A DNA stretch of 64,000 nucleotides from Haloferax marisrubri (GCF_001469875.2 NZ_LOPW02000010.1:779924-843923), one strand, 5' to 3'. Counted from the stretch's first letter, positions 1-8,631 are shown. The notes: generated by a model from the letters alone, not told the origin. A program made the numbers and translations.

Positions 1-570
1 TTCGGAGAGCGCCCACGACTCGACGGGGTCGAGCGCGAGCCCCGACAGTTCGGTCCGCGCCTCGCTCCCGGTCCAGTAGGCCCACGCGGCGTCGGCGTCG
101 TCGCCGACCACCGCGTCCGGTTCGGCGGTCGCGTCCGGCTCGGGCGTCGCCCAGCGGAACTCGATGCCGGGGTCGAATCCGACGGTGCGGGCGTTGGCGA
201 GACTCGGGACGTTCCACGAGTGAATCATGTTGCGGACGCGGCGCGCCCCCCGCTCGCGCGCCCAGTCGAGAAGCGCGTGCGACAGCCGGGTGGCGAGGCC
301 CTGCTCGCGGTAGTCGGGCGCGACGCGCATACCCTGCGCCCAGCCCTCGTACTCCGAGAGCATGACGACCTGCGCGATGGCGGCCACGTCGTCGGAGGGC
401 GTCTCCTCGCCCATATCGACGAGGAGCGTCGCCTGCTCCAACTCGCCGGGGGAAATCCAGTCGTGGTAGATGTCGGGGATGTAGTCCGACCCGCCGCGGT
501 CGGCCCACGTGTCGCGGGTGAACGCGGCGACCGCGTCGTAGTCCTCGGGTCGCGCGGGTCGAATCTCCAT
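1..570 (-). CDS. GNAT-family N-acetyltransferase (3' end outside window)
   Basis: Translating the minus strand from the ATG at 570 gives 190 residues with no stop before the window edge, so the C-terminus is missing. The protein opens MEIRPARPEDYDAV, a typical GNAT first strand. The acetyl-CoA binding motif A is visible as RVAPDYREQGLATRL at about residues 82-96, with the R/Q-x-x-G-x-A signature, followed by an amphipathic helix and an N-x-x-S-x-x-x-Y/N-type motif B region (residues 114-132). Such enzymes move an acetyl group from acetyl-CoA to an amine; the substrate cannot be read from the sequence. It starts 4 bases after the gatD stop, so it is probably co-transcribed with gatD. Confidence 0.85.
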   Translation of the reverse strand, partial: MEIRPARPEDYDAVAAFTRDTWADRGGSDYIPDIYHDWISPGELEQATLLVDMGEETPSDDVAAIAQVVMLSEYEGWAQGMRVAPDYREQGLATRLSHALLDWARERGARRVRNMIHSWNVPSLANARTVGFDPGIEFRWATPEPDATAEPDAVVGDDADAAWAYWTGSEARTELSGLALDPVESWALSE

Positions 571-574
571 CAGG

Positions 575-1822
575 TCACTCCCACGGGACGGAGCGCTGGG
601 TCAGCTCGCCTTCGAGGTTCCGGCCCATCGCGTCGGTCGGGTCCGCGAGGTTGGCGAGCGACCACATGAGCTTCACCTTCGCCGTGCCGGGGAGCGTGTC
701 GCCCGCCTCGACGACGCCGGCGTCGAGCAGGTCGCGCCCGGTGTCGTAGACGCGGTCGCAGACGCGGCCTTCGAGACACTGCGAGGTCATGGCGACGACC
801 GTGCCGTCGTCGACGAGTTCCTCGAACCGCGGGATGAGGTCGGTGTGGACGTGGCCGAGGCCCGTCCCCTCGATGATGACGCCGGCCTTCCCGTCGAGGT
901 AGTCGAGCGCCGCGGGGTCCATCCCGGGCGTGAACTTCACGAGTTCCACCTCGGATTCGATGTCGGCGTGGAGCGCGAGGTCGGCCTCGCCGCGGGGGGC
1001 GTAATCGCGGCGGAACGTGACCTCCTCGGCCTCGTAGTCGACCTCGCCGAGCGGCTTCGCGCCGACGGTCTCGAACGCGTCGCGCCGGGAGGTGTGATTC
1101 TTGCGGACGCGCGTCCCCTCGTGGAGCGCGCAGACGTCGTCGGACTCCGAGCCGTGCATGCAGATCATGACCTCGGCGGCGTCTGCCTTCGCGGCCTCGA
1201 CGGCGCAGACGGCGTTCATCACGTTGTCCGAGGAGGGTCGGTCCGCCGAGCGCTGACTGCCCGTGAAGACGATGGGCACGGGCGTGTCGAGCATGAACGA
1301 CATCGCCGACGCGGAGAACTGCATCGTGTCGGTGCCGTGCATGACGACGACGCCGTCGGCCCCGGCCTCGATTTCCTCGGCGATGGCCTCGGCGAGGTCG
1401 ACCCACACGTCTGTCGTCATGTTCTCCGAGAGGATGTTGGCGACGACGCGGCCGCGGTAGTTCGCCCGCCCCGCGAGGTCGGGGACGGCCCGGAGCACGT
1501 CCTCGGCGTCGAACTGCGCGGTCACCGCGCCCGTGCGGTAGTCGACCGTCGAGGCGATGGTCCCGCCGGTCGAGATGAGCGAGACGGTCGGGAGGTCGTC
1601 GTCGAACTCGATTTCGGAGGTGCCGTCGCCCTCGGACTGTGCGTCTTCGATGTCGTACACGTCGGTTTCGAGGACGTCCACGTCGGCTCCCTCGCGGGCG
1701 ATGCCGACGTTGTACCCGCCGTCGAGTTTGACGACGAGGTGGTCCTCGGTGGAAGACGGCATGAGCACGCCTTCGTTCGTGACGTCCGCGCGGGTGACGC
1801 GGACGCGGTCCCCTGCGTTCAT
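575..1822 (-). CDS. gatD: Glu-tRNA(Gln) amidotransferase subunit D
   Basis: 415 residues. GatD is the L-asparaginase-like subunit of the archaeal GatDE enzyme, which converts Glu-tRNA(Gln) to Gln-tRNA(Gln); it releases ammonia from glutamine or asparagine for the GatE subunit. The N-terminal 80 residues form the GatD-specific beta-barrel extension. The asparaginase nucleophile motif TGGTIAS is at about 85-91 and the second catalytic motif HGTDTM at about 161-166. I chose the ATG at 1822 (MNAGDRVRV), since in-frame codons upstream to 2026 give a basic, non-haloarchaeal leader. GatE is not in this window. The N-terminal extension separates it from plain L-asparaginase. Confidence 0.95.
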   Translation of the reverse strand: MNAGDRVRVTRADVTNEGVLMPSSTEDHLVVKLDGGYNVGIAREGADVDVLETDVYDIEDAQSEGDGTSEIEFDDDLPTVSLISTGGTIASTVDYRTGAVTAQFDAEDVLRAVPDLAGRANYRGRVVANILSENMTTDVWVDLAEAIAEEIEAGADGVVVMHGTDTMQFSASAMSFMLDTPVPIVFTGSQRSADRPSSDNVMNAVCAVEAAKADAAEVMICMHGSESDDVCALHEGTRVRKNHTSRRDAFETVGAKPLGEVDYEAEEVTFRRDYAPRGEADLALHADIESEVELVKFTPGMDPAALDYLDGKAGVIIEGTGLGHVHTDLIPRFEELVDDGTVVAMTSQCLEGRVCDRVYDTGRDLLDAGVVEAGDTLPGTAKVKLMWSLANLADPTDAMGRNLEGELTQRSVPWE

Positions 1823-2028
1823 ATCGCGGGATACCGTGGGGGCAGACTTCAAACCCACCTTTTTACCGTTCGGGGTCGCCGGAGGCGACCCACTCACGGT
1901 AAAAACCTGGAGGGAAAAACGCCGAGTAGCTCGCTTCGCTCGCGACTCGGGACGACAACTGAGGGAGAACCGAATCGCACGGGCGCAACGAATGAGCTGT
2001 CTGCGCCCACGACATAACGGACACAAGA

Positions 2029-2038
2029 CATTTTAGCC
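2029..2038 (+). promoter_or_regulatory. box A (TATA) of the 2059 gene
   Basis: CATTTTAGCC lies 21-30 nt before the ATG at 2059. That spacing is the haloarchaeal leaderless arrangement, in which transcription starts at or next to the start codon. Confidence 0.55.
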
Positions 2039-2058
2039 GACCGGGTGTCTGCCAGCGT

Positions 2059-2268
2059 ATGCTTCCCACGATACTCCTCCAGTCGCGCGGCGCAGGCGCG
2101 CTCGTAATCGGCCTGCTGTTTTTCCTCCTGTACCTCGGGATGGTGGTGTGGACGTACCGCGACGCGAAGCGACACAGCAGTCACCCGGCGTTCCTCTGGG
2201 CCGTCGTCGTCTTTCTCGCCCCGCTTCTGGGAATCGTCCTGTACCTCATCTTGGGTCGGGGTTCGTAA
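2059..2268 (+). CDS. PLDc_N-domain small membrane protein
   Basis: 69 residues with two predicted membrane helices (about 14-32 and 45-65). Between them is WTYRDAKRHSSHPAFLW, followed by P-L-x-G-x-x-x-Y-L-I-L-G-R. This is the signature of the phospholipase D N-terminal (PLDc_N) family, in which the segment anchors enzymes or stands alone as here. There is no catalytic domain, so no reaction can be assigned. It is divergent from gatD, with its own box A. Confidence 0.8.
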   Translation: MLPTILLQSRGAGALVIGLLFFLLYLGMVVWTYRDAKRHSSHPAFLWAVVVFLAPLLGIVLYLILGRGS

Positions 2269-2349
2269 CCACCGCGTCGCGCCTCCTTTTCGACGAGAAT
2301 CTATCGCGCCGGCACAAGAGCCATCAGGCTCGCCCGCGACCCTGTACAC

Positions 2350-2844
2350 ATGCAACGGTCGGACCAACGAGAGTCTGAGCAGTCCGTCGACGACCTGCTC
2401 TCCGGAGTGAGCCGCGAGAGCGACGAGGCGGCGGAGACGGGTCGGTCGGCGTCGTCCGGCGGCGGTCGCCTCAGCGGGCTGTTCTCCCCGCGCGTGTTCC
2501 TCGCGGCGCTCTTGCTTTCCGTCGGCGGCCTGCTCGTCGGCGGCGCGATTCCCATCGTCGGCTTCATCGGTCGGTTCGTCGGCATCGCCGCCGCCGGCTT
2601 CCTCCTCGGCCTCGTCGGGTCGAAGCGACACTACACGGAGGTCGTGCTCGCCGGCGCAATCGCCGCCGGTCTCGCGTTCGTCCTCTCGACGCTGTTCGCC
2701 GTGTTCGCGCCCTTCGCGGTCCAACTGCTCGCGGACTACGGCGTCGCCATCGCGGGCGTCGGTGCGGCGAGCGGCGGGCTCGCGGGGCTGGTCGGGCACT
2801 ACTTCGGCCGCGACCTCAGAAACGGCCTGACACAGGAGCTGTAG
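2350..2844 (+). CDS. conserved membrane protein, DUF456-like
   Basis: 164 residues. The first 45 are polar and acidic (soluble side). Three to four hydrophobic segments follow, rich in Gly and Ala: about 53-75, 76-94, 100-122 and 126-148. The glycine-zipper-like repeats (GGLLVGGAIPIVGFIGR, GAASGGLAGLVG) resemble DUF456 membrane proteins. It ends 3 nt from the convergent regulator gene at 2848. No enzymatic motif is visible and the function is unknown. Confidence 0.7.
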   Translation: MQRSDQRESEQSVDDLLSGVSRESDEAAETGRSASSGGGRLSGLFSPRVFLAALLLSVGGLLVGGAIPIVGFIGRFVGIAAAGFLLGLVGSKRHYTEVVLAGAIAAGLAFVLSTLFAVFAPFAVQLLADYGVAIAGVGAASGGLAGLVGHYFGRDLRNGLTQEL

Positions 2845-2847
2845 GCG

Positions 2848-3501
2848 TCAGTCGATTCGCCAGCTATCGCCGTTGTGGGCGACGAGGTCGCCTTCAGCGA
2901 GGTGGTGAAGCGCGCTGTCGACGACCGCGGGGTCCGCGTTGAGGTCCTTCGCGATGCCGCGGACGGTGTTCGAGCCGTTTGCGAGCGCGGCGAGAATCTC
3001 CGCGTAGAACCGGCTGTCGGCGTCGACGCCGAGACGGTCGTTGAGGCGGTCGAGCACGTCGGTGATGCGGCCCTGCACCCACCGCTGGGCCAAGGAGAGT
3101 TCGTTGTCGAGTTCCTCCAGTTTCCCGAGTTCGCGCGCCAACTCGGAAACGTCGTCGCTCCCGGCGTTCTCGACTTCGAGCGTCACGTGCGGACAGCGCC
3201 CGGCCATGTCGAGGCTCGGACTCGGCGGGTAGGCGCTCTTCGCGCCGAACCCGTACGGCGAGACGTTCACCTCCAGTCGGAGGTTCCGTGAGATGTGGAA
3301 GTACTTGCGTCGCTGGTCGTCGGTGCGCGACTCGATGAGCCCCGCGTCCTCCAACTTTCGGAGGTGGTCGATGACGGCCTTGGGGCTGACGCCGAGGTAC
3401 TCGCTGATCTCGGTGACGTAGCACGGTTTGTGCGAGAGCAACCGCAGGATACGCCGGCGGTTTTCGTTCCCGAGTAGGTCGAGCAGTACCGCGGAGTCCA
3501 T
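2848..3501 (-). CDS. ArsR-family winged-helix transcriptional regulator
   Basis: 217 residues. Residues 1-75 form an ArsR/MarR-type winged helix: LLGNENRRRILRLLSHKPCYVTEISEYLG, then the recognition helix SPKAVIDHLRKLEDAGLI and a wing ending RRKYFHIS. Residues 85-150 include a helical stretch (ELARELGKLEELDNELSLAQ) that could mediate dimerisation. A second HTH-like segment appears near the C-terminus (VRGIAKDLNADPAVVDSALHHLAEGDLV). Two HTH-like units in one chain are unusual for plain ArsR proteins but common in haloarchaeal relatives. No ligand-binding cysteine pair is evident, so the effector is unknown. Confidence 0.85.
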   Translation of the reverse strand: MDSAVLLDLLGNENRRRILRLLSHKPCYVTEISEYLGVSPKAVIDHLRKLEDAGLIESRTDDQRRKYFHISRNLRLEVNVSPYGFGAKSAYPPSPSLDMAGRCPHVTLEVENAGSDDVSELARELGKLEELDNELSLAQRWVQGRITDVLDRLNDRLGVDADSRFYAEILAALANGSNTVRGIAKDLNADPAVVDSALHHLAEGDLVAHNGDSWRID

Positions 3502-3566
3502 TACGAGGTCATAGACTGCGGGCGGGGAAAAGCCTGACTCATGTGATACTCCGCGCCGTCGTGCGA

Positions 3567-4268
3567 TTAGCGATTGTGGCTCGCGGGGCGCTCACGGGTC
3601 CCCTCTGGGGAGTCCGGGAGGCGGTCGAACGCCCGCGACGCGAGGAACACCGCGAGGAACGAGAGGGCGACCGTGATACCCGCGAGGAGCGCCCCCGCCT
3701 CGTACTTCAGCGGCGGGTAGTAGCCGAAGCCGTAGTCGAACACGTCGTTGACGAGCGCGAGCGTGAGGGCGAACCCGAGCGCGCCCTTCGTGGTCGCGCC
3801 GTACCGCGGCACGACGAGGGCGAGCGCGAGAAAGCCCGCGTGGGTGAGCATGATGCCCCAGTAGTCCCAGAGCGCGGCCCCCGAGAAGCCGATGTAGAGG
3901 TCGGGCCGGAGGTTGAGCGCCACGACCGTCCAGACCCCGTACTTGACGAGCCAGACGAACGCGAGCGTGTGGAGGTACGCGAGCGGTCGGTTGACCGGGG
4001 CGTCGGCGACGCGGCGACCGAGGTTCGGAAGCAGCGTCGCGGCCGACAGCGTCATCAGCGCGAGGGCGGTCGGCGAGTCACCGAAAAGCGGGTAGAGGAA
4101 CGTCGGCAGGTCCGAGAGCGCGGGGTCGGAGTGGACGTAGAAGCTCACCCCGACGAGGAACGCGGCGGCGTTGAGGACGAGGAAGACGACGAGGCTCGGG
4201 CCGTTTCCGAGGTAGTACTCCGTCCAGTCGTCCACCGCGGCGTCGAGGTCGAAGTCGCGCAGACCCAT
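3567..4268 (-). CDS. DUF1405 family membrane protein
   Basis: 233 residues with about six membrane helices. Family-typical sequences include YVHSDPALSDLPTFLYPLFGDSP, the KYGVWTVVAL helix and the NDVFDYGFGYYPPL loop. These match the DUF1405 (YpjA-like) family of integral membrane proteins of unknown function. It is followed by the convergent regulator region and is divergent from gpmI. The first 30 residues are acidic and cytoplasmic. Confidence 0.85.
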   Translation of the reverse strand: MGLRDFDLDAAVDDWTEYYLGNGPSLVVFLVLNAAAFLVGVSFYVHSDPALSDLPTFLYPLFGDSPTALALMTLSAATLLPNLGRRVADAPVNRPLAYLHTLAFVWLVKYGVWTVVALNLRPDLYIGFSGAALWDYWGIMLTHAGFLALALVVPRYGATTKGALGFALTLALVNDVFDYGFGYYPPLKYEAGALLAGITVALSFLAVFLASRAFDRLPDSPEGTRERPASHNR

Positions 4269-4442
4269 CGCCGAGTCGGACGGCGCGCCGAAAGAAAAGG
4301 CCGTCGGGGTGGGAGCGGGGGCGGGAGCGGCGCACCCCCGTCGTCAGGGCGCGAACGCCGTCCTCTCATCTCCGTACGCGACACGTTGTCATCCCATGTC
4401 GGGAGCAAAGGACAGTTAGCCCGGCACGCCGAACGGCGACGT

Positions 4443-6035
4443 ATGGACGCAGCACTCATCATCCTCGACGGGTGGGGTCTCGGCGACCACGACCGCCGCG
4501 ACGCCATCAAGGCGGCGGACACGCCGAACTTCGACCGCTACCGCGACGCGGGAGCCTTCGGGACGCTCATCGTCGACGGCCGGCGCGTCGGCCTCCCGGA
4601 CGGCCAGATGGGCAACAGCGAGGTCGGCCACCTCAACATCGGGGCCGGCCGCGTCGTCAAGCAGGCGTACACCCGCATCGGCGACAGCATCGACGACGGC
4701 TCGTTCTTCGAGAACGAGGCCATCACGGCCGCCTACGACCACGCCGACGAACACGACGGCCGCGTGCACCTCATGGGCCTCGTCTCCGACGGCGGCGTCC
4801 ACTCCGACCAACAGCACCTCCACGCGCTCATCGAACTCGCCGCCGACCGCGGCGTCGAGGCCGTCACCCACGCCTTTACCGACGGCCGCGACACCAGCCC
4901 CACCGGCGGCGAGGAATACCTCTCGGACCTCGAAGCCGTCGCCGAAGAGCAGGGAACCGGCGGCGTCGCCACCGTCTCCGGGCGCTACTACGCGATGGAC
5001 CGCGACCAGAACTGGGAGCGCACCAAGCGCGCCTACGACGCCATCGTCGAGCGCGAGGCGGAGTGGTCCGCCGACACCGCCGTCGACGCCGTCACCGAGT
5101 CGTACGACCGCGGCGACACCGACGAGTTCGTCGAGCCGACCGTCGTCGACGACGCGCCCGCCCTCGAAGACGGCGACTCGGTCGTCTTCTTCAACTTCCG
5201 GGCCGACCGCGCGCGACAGCTCGTGCGGATGCTCTGCGACATCGAGCCCGTCTGGGAGTTCGAGACGACGCCGCCGGAGGTTCTCATGACGACGATGACG
5301 CAGTACGACAAGACGTTCGACGTCTCTGTCGCCTACCCGCCGGAACAGCCCGAAGACACGCTCGGTGAGGTGCTCGCCGGGGCAGACATGACGCAGTTGC
5401 GCATGGCCGAGTCCGAGAAGTACCCCCACGTCACCTACTTCCTCAACGGCGGTCGAGAGGTCGAGTTCGACGGCGAGATTCGGAACATCGTCGAGAGCCC
5501 CGACGTGCCGACCTACGACCTCCAGCCCGAGATGTCCGCGACGGAACTCACCGACACGGCCATCGACATCATCGAGACCGACGACCCGAACGTGATGGTG
5601 CTCAACTACGCCAACCCCGACATGGTCGGCCACACCGGCGACTACGAGGCCGCCATCGAGGCGGTCGAGGCCGTCGATGAACAGCTCGGGCGGCTCGTCG
5701 AGCGCGTCCGCGCCCACGGCGGCCACGTCTGTATCACCGCCGACCACGGCAACGCCGACGACATGGGCACCGAAGACGACCCGCACACGGCCCACACGTT
5801 CAACCCCGTCCCGTTCGTCTACCTCGCGGCCGACCGCGACGACGAGGCGGCCGCGGAGAACGACGCCGAGGACGAAGCCGCCGAAGACGCCGCCGAGGTC
5901 GACCCCGACCACCCGCTTTCGGGCGGTCGGACCGTCCGCGAGGGCGGGTCGCTGTGCGACATCGCGCCGACAATCCTCGAACTCGTCGGCGTCGACCAGC
6001 CGTCCGCGATGACCGGCGAGTCGCTGTTAGAGTAA
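4443..6035 (+). CDS. gpmI: 2,3-bisphosphoglycerate-independent phosphoglycerate mutase
   Basis: 530 residues. The enzyme interconverts 3- and 2-phosphoglycerate in glycolysis and gluconeogenesis, using two divalent metal ions and a phosphoserine intermediate. The start ILDGWGLGDH and the catalytic Ser59 in GQMGNSEVGHLNIGAGR are the alkaline-phosphatase superfamily signature. The metal-binding motifs NYANPDMVGHTG and ITADHGNADDM follow near residues 380-440. I chose the ATG at 4443, as the open frame continuing back to 3543 reads as a basic leader antisense to the neighbouring gene. An acidic Ala/Glu/Asp-rich insert sits near residues 463-485, before the last conserved block, and looks like a halophile-specific surface loop. 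Confidence 0.97.
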   Translation: MDAALIILDGWGLGDHDRRDAIKAADTPNFDRYRDAGAFGTLIVDGRRVGLPDGQMGNSEVGHLNIGAGRVVKQAYTRIGDSIDDGSFFENEAITAAYDHADEHDGRVHLMGLVSDGGVHSDQQHLHALIELAADRGVEAVTHAFTDGRDTSPTGGEEYLSDLEAVAEEQGTGGVATVSGRYYAMDRDQNWERTKRAYDAIVEREAEWSADTAVDAVTESYDRGDTDEFVEPTVVDDAPALEDGDSVVFFNFRADRARQLVRMLCDIEPVWEFETTPPEVLMTTMTQYDKTFDVSVAYPPEQPEDTLGEVLAGADMTQLRMAESEKYPHVTYFLNGGREVEFDGEIRNIVESPDVPTYDLQPEMSATELTDTAIDIIETDDPNVMVLNYANPDMVGHTGDYEAAIEAVEAVDEQLGRLVERVRAHGGHVCITADHGNADDMGTEDDPHTAHTFNPVPFVYLAADRDDEAAAENDAEDEAAEDAAEVDPDHPLSGGRTVREGGSLCDIAPTILELVGVDQPSAMTGESLLE

Positions 6036-6101
6036 GTCGCCGTCGCTCACAGACTCGATTTTCGCGAACTTAGTTTCCCGTCTCCGTCCCTGTCTCCGTT
6101 T

Positions 6102-6734
6102 CTACGCGCCGGATTCGCCTCGGTAGCGGCGGTACGCGGTCGGCACGAGCATCGACACGCCCGCGACCGCCGCGAGCACGACGAACTCCGGGCGGACGGC
6201 TGCGGCCAGCGACTCCGTCGTGAGCGTCTCGACCGACGCGCCGGCGATGACGCCCGCGACGGCCCACGGGAGTTCCCCGACGGCGGTCCCGAGCGCGAAC
6301 GCGCCGAGTCGGACGTTGGCGACGCCCGCCGCGACGGACACCACGTCGGAGGGGACCGGAAGCAGGCGGCTCGCGGCCACGCCCCTGACCGACCCCGTCT
6401 GTTCGACGGTTCGCTCGCCGACGGCGGCCAGTCTGGTCGCGCCCCGGTAGCGCCGCGCGAAGAGGAACGGCGGGACGCTCGTGAGGACGATGAGCGCCAG
6501 CGCGAACGGGACGCCGACCGGGCCGAGCCCGTAGCCGACGACGAGCGCGAGGAGCGTCGTCGGCCACGCGAGAAGCGGGCGGACGAGCGCCAACGCGCTC
6601 ACGACGACGACGAGCCGGACGGGGTCGGCGGCGACCCACGCCGCGTGCGCGATGACGGCGTCTGGCGACGCGAGCAGGAAACCGGCGACGACGGCCGCGA
6701 GCGCGAGGCCGGCGGCGAGGCGCGGACGAGGCAC
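6102..6734 (-). CDS. TVP38/TMEM64 (VTT-domain) membrane protein
   Basis: 210 residues, GTG start. It has about six hydrophobic segments. The VTT core reads SRLLPVPSDVVSVAAGVANV followed by FALGTAVGELPWAVAGVIAGAS, matching the [FY]-x-x-x-R-x-x-P-x-x-P and G-x-x-P-x-x-x-x-x-x-x-x-G pattern of the DedA/TVP38 superfamily. Related proteins act in membrane lipid scrambling or envelope homeostasis; the haloarchaeal role is not known. It is divergent from the gene at 6825. Confidence 0.85.
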   Translation of the reverse strand: MPRPRLAAGLALAAVVAGFLLASPDAVIAHAAWVAADPVRLVVVVSALALVRPLLAWPTTLLALVVGYGLGPVGVPFALALIVLTSVPPFLFARRYRGATRLAAVGERTVEQTGSVRGVAASRLLPVPSDVVSVAAGVANVRLGAFALGTAVGELPWAVAGVIAGASVETLTTESLAAAVRPEFVVLAAVAGVSMLVPTAYRRYRGESGA

Positions 6735-6824
6735 GGAAGCTCTGGGGTCCGTCGTCGCGCCGCGATCAAACGCTTTGTGCTTCGGAGGGCTTTAGCCCGA
6801 CCCCGTTCGATTGGCTCCCGAACC

Positions 6825-7196
6825 GTGACCGAGCCCACACGCGACGAGCGCGTCGAACTCGCGCTCGACCTCCTCGCGCACCTCGAAGCCGACGAACTCT
6901 CCCTCGCCGAGGTTGTCGACCGCATCGAGACGGTCACCACGGACCCGACGCTCACCCGCGACATCCTCGATACGGCGGAGCTACGGGGCATCATCGAGCG
7001 CGACGGCGGCCGCATCCGTCACAACCGCGGCGGCACGTTCGTCAGGTTCGAGAGTCAGGTCGTCCAGCGCGAGGGCGACTTCGACTGCCGCCGGTGCGGC
7101 GCGTCCATCTCGACGGGTCACTTCGTGAAGTTCGAGTCCGGCGAACTCGGGCCGTTCGGCTCGTCGTGTATCAGAAAAGTGCTCGGTCGGGAGTAG
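6825..7196 (+). CDS. haloarchaeal DUF5830-like zinc-binding protein
   Basis: 123 residues from the GTG at 6825; a longer in-frame start at 6645 would run through the divergent gene. A box A-like GGCTTTAGCCC lies about 26-36 nt upstream. Residues 1-75 look helical, with a winged-helix character (ELALDLLAHLEADELSLAEVVDRIE). The C-terminus carries C-R-R-C-G and a distant SSCIRKV, a likely partial zinc ribbon. From memory this matches the haloarchaeal DUF5830 family. No function is known; DNA or RNA binding is an inference. Confidence 0.7.
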   Translation: MTEPTRDERVELALDLLAHLEADELSLAEVVDRIETVTTDPTLTRDILDTAELRGIIERDGGRIRHNRGGTFVRFESQVVQREGDFDCRRCGASISTGHFVKFESGELGPFGSSCIRKVLGRE

Positions 7197-7232
7197 CGGT
7201 CGCGACCGCCGCAACCGGCCGGAACGGCTCGC

Positions 7233-8354
7233 TTACCGCCCGCGGCGGAGTTCTTCGATGAGCTGTTCGACCAGCTCCTGCTGGTAGCGAATCTGCTCGC
7301 TTTGGGCCTCGACGACCTCGCGGAGCGACTCGATTTCGGCGGCGAGTTCGGCGTAGTCGGCATCGACAGCACCGGCGTCGGCCGCCTCGGACTCGGCGGC
7401 CGACTCGAAGCCGGAGCCTTCGAATCCGAGGTCCGCGGCGTCGGCGACGTTGTCCGACGCCGACTCGGTCGCCGTCGATTCGGCGGCCTGCTTCGCCTCG
7501 GCCACCGCGCCGGTCGCGGACGGGGCCTCGACCGACTGCGTCCGGGCGGTCTGTTGGCTCGGCTCGGCAGGCGCGTCGCTCTCTGCGCGGGTGGCGTTCG
7601 CCGGCTCGTCGGACAGTTCGCCGGGGTTCGCGCTCAGCGGGTCGGGCCCCGCGCCGAAGTCGGTGTTGTCGCGGCCGGCGTCGTCGGCGGCGGACTCGGC
7701 GTTCGCCTGCGCCTTCTCCATCTGGACGCGGAACTCCTCGAGACTGCCGACGCCGTGGTAGTCACACAGCGCCCGCGCGAGTTTCTCGCGGACGAGTCGC
7801 GCCTCCTCGTTGGGAATCTTGAACCGCTCTTGGCGGCCGTCGACGGTGAGCACGACCGTCGTGGCGACGCTCCCCGACTCGAATTCGAGGTCGGTCACGT
7901 TGGCGTAGTGGTACGATTCGTAGTCTTCGTCCCAGACCGCGCTGCCGATGTGCCGGACGACGCGGGCGTCGGTGACGACGAACGTGAGTTCGCTGAAGCG
8001 GAACGTCTGGACGACGCGCTCGCCGTCCTCGTCGGTCACGCCGGCGGCCGCGAGCACGCCCTCGACGATGGGCTGGAGCGCGTCGTCGAGTCGCTTCGAG
8101 GACAGCGAGAACGTCTCGCTTCCGTCGAGACCGTAGTCGAGCGATATCTTCGCTTTTCGTCGCCCTTCCTTGACGGACAGTCGCTCGGCGGCGTGCGAGA
8201 ATTCGTCGACGGACTCGTCCGAGAGGAGGCCTTCGGCCCGATAGACGAGCGTCCGCGTCGGAGTTACAAACAGTTCGTCCTCGCCCCCGAGGTGGACGCG
8301 CGTCACCACGTCTTCCTCTCCGAGGACGGACTGGACGATCTCCGGTTGGCTCAT
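7233..8354 (-). CDS. conserved haloarchaeal protein with C-terminal coiled coil
   Basis: 373 residues from the ATG at 8354 (MSQPEIVQSVLG); a longer start at 8381 is possible. Residues 1-185 form a beta-rich globular region that looks like two similar halves: a GGEDELFVTPTRTLVYRAEG half and a TFVVTDARVVRHIG half. This pattern is reminiscent of PH-like bacterial/archaeal domains. Residues 205-325 are a low-complexity Ala/Ser/Glu/Asp linker. The last 45 residues form a coiled coil (EIESLREVVEAQSEQIRYQQ...). It is probably an oligomeric scaffold; no catalytic motif is visible. Confidence 0.7.
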   Translation of the reverse strand: MSQPEIVQSVLGEEDVVTRVHLGGEDELFVTPTRTLVYRAEGLLSDESVDEFSHAAERLSVKEGRRKAKISLDYGLDGSETFSLSSKRLDDALQPIVEGVLAAAGVTDEDGERVVQTFRFSELTFVVTDARVVRHIGSAVWDEDYESYHYANVTDLEFESGSVATTVVLTVDGRQERFKIPNEEARLVREKLARALCDYHGVGSLEEFRVQMEKAQANAESAADDAGRDNTDFGAGPDPLSANPGELSDEPANATRAESDAPAEPSQQTARTQSVEAPSATGAVAEAKQAAESTATESASDNVADAADLGFEGSGFESAAESEAADAGAVDADYAELAAEIESLREVVEAQSEQIRYQQELVEQLIEELRRGR

Positions 8355-8450
8355 GCGTGTGTGCACCCGGTGTTGGGACATAAATCCGCGGGTGATTGCG
8401 CGAATCGAGTGGCGTGGTGACTCGCCCCGCGGTCGGCTGAGATGAGAAGC

Positions 8451-8458
8451 TTAAATAC
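8451..8458 (+). promoter_or_regulatory. box A of the tRNA-Met gene
   Basis: TTAAATAC lies 25-32 nt before the tRNA 5' end at 8483, the expected archaeal TATA position. Confidence 0.65.
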
Positions 8459-8482
8459 AACCAGCACACAACGGGAAGTTGA

Positions 8483-8631
8483 GCCCGGGTGGCTTAGCTG
8501 GACATAGCGCCGCACTCATAGGGTTTCACAATCGGTGCGGAACGCCTTGGAAGCCTCCGCCCCTCGCGAGGTCACGCCGGCCTCGCACCTGGGACATGCG
8601 GAGATCGTGGGTTCGGAGCCCACCCCGGGCA
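8483..8631 (+). tRNA. elongator tRNA-Met(CAU) with 75-nt intron
   Basis: Exon 1 is 8483-8520 and exon 2 is 8596-8631. Acceptor GCCCGGG pairs with CCCGGGC; anticodon stem CCGCA pairs with TGCGG; T stem GTGGG pairs with CCCAC; the discriminator is A at 8631. The anticodon CAT is at 8517-8519. The intron lies after position 37. The junctions fold into a textbook bulge-helix-bulge: exon CTCA pairs with intron TGGG, flanked by 3-nt bulges TAG and ACA that are cut between A/G and C/A, with outer CCGCA/TGCGG and inner GGT/ACC helices. A 75-nt intron at this site is known for H. volcanii elongator tRNA-Met. CCA is not encoded. Confidence 0.97.
8521..8595 (+). other. archaeal tRNA intron (bulge-helix-bulge)
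   Basis: The intron begins GGGTTTC and ends CACCTGGGAC, exactly 75 nt. It is removed by the tRNA splicing endonuclease (EndA) and may be circularised. I saw no clear C/D box guide motifs inside it, unlike the haloarchaeal tRNA-Trp intron. Confidence 0.9.

Noticed and set aside
1905-1955. Possible hairpin near the gatD promoter
   Set aside because: The GCTCGC-TTC-GCTCGC piece is a direct repeat and does not form an extended stem.
3543-4442. N-terminal extension of gpmI in the same frame
   Set aside because: It runs antisense to the DUF1405 gene and encodes a basic, charged leader; the conserved gpmI N-terminus begins at 4443.
4416-5912. Long minus-strand open frame of 498 codons
   Set aside because: It is antisense to gpmI. 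Its Val/Gly/Asp/Arg composition is the mirror of the gpmI codon bias; no motif is present.
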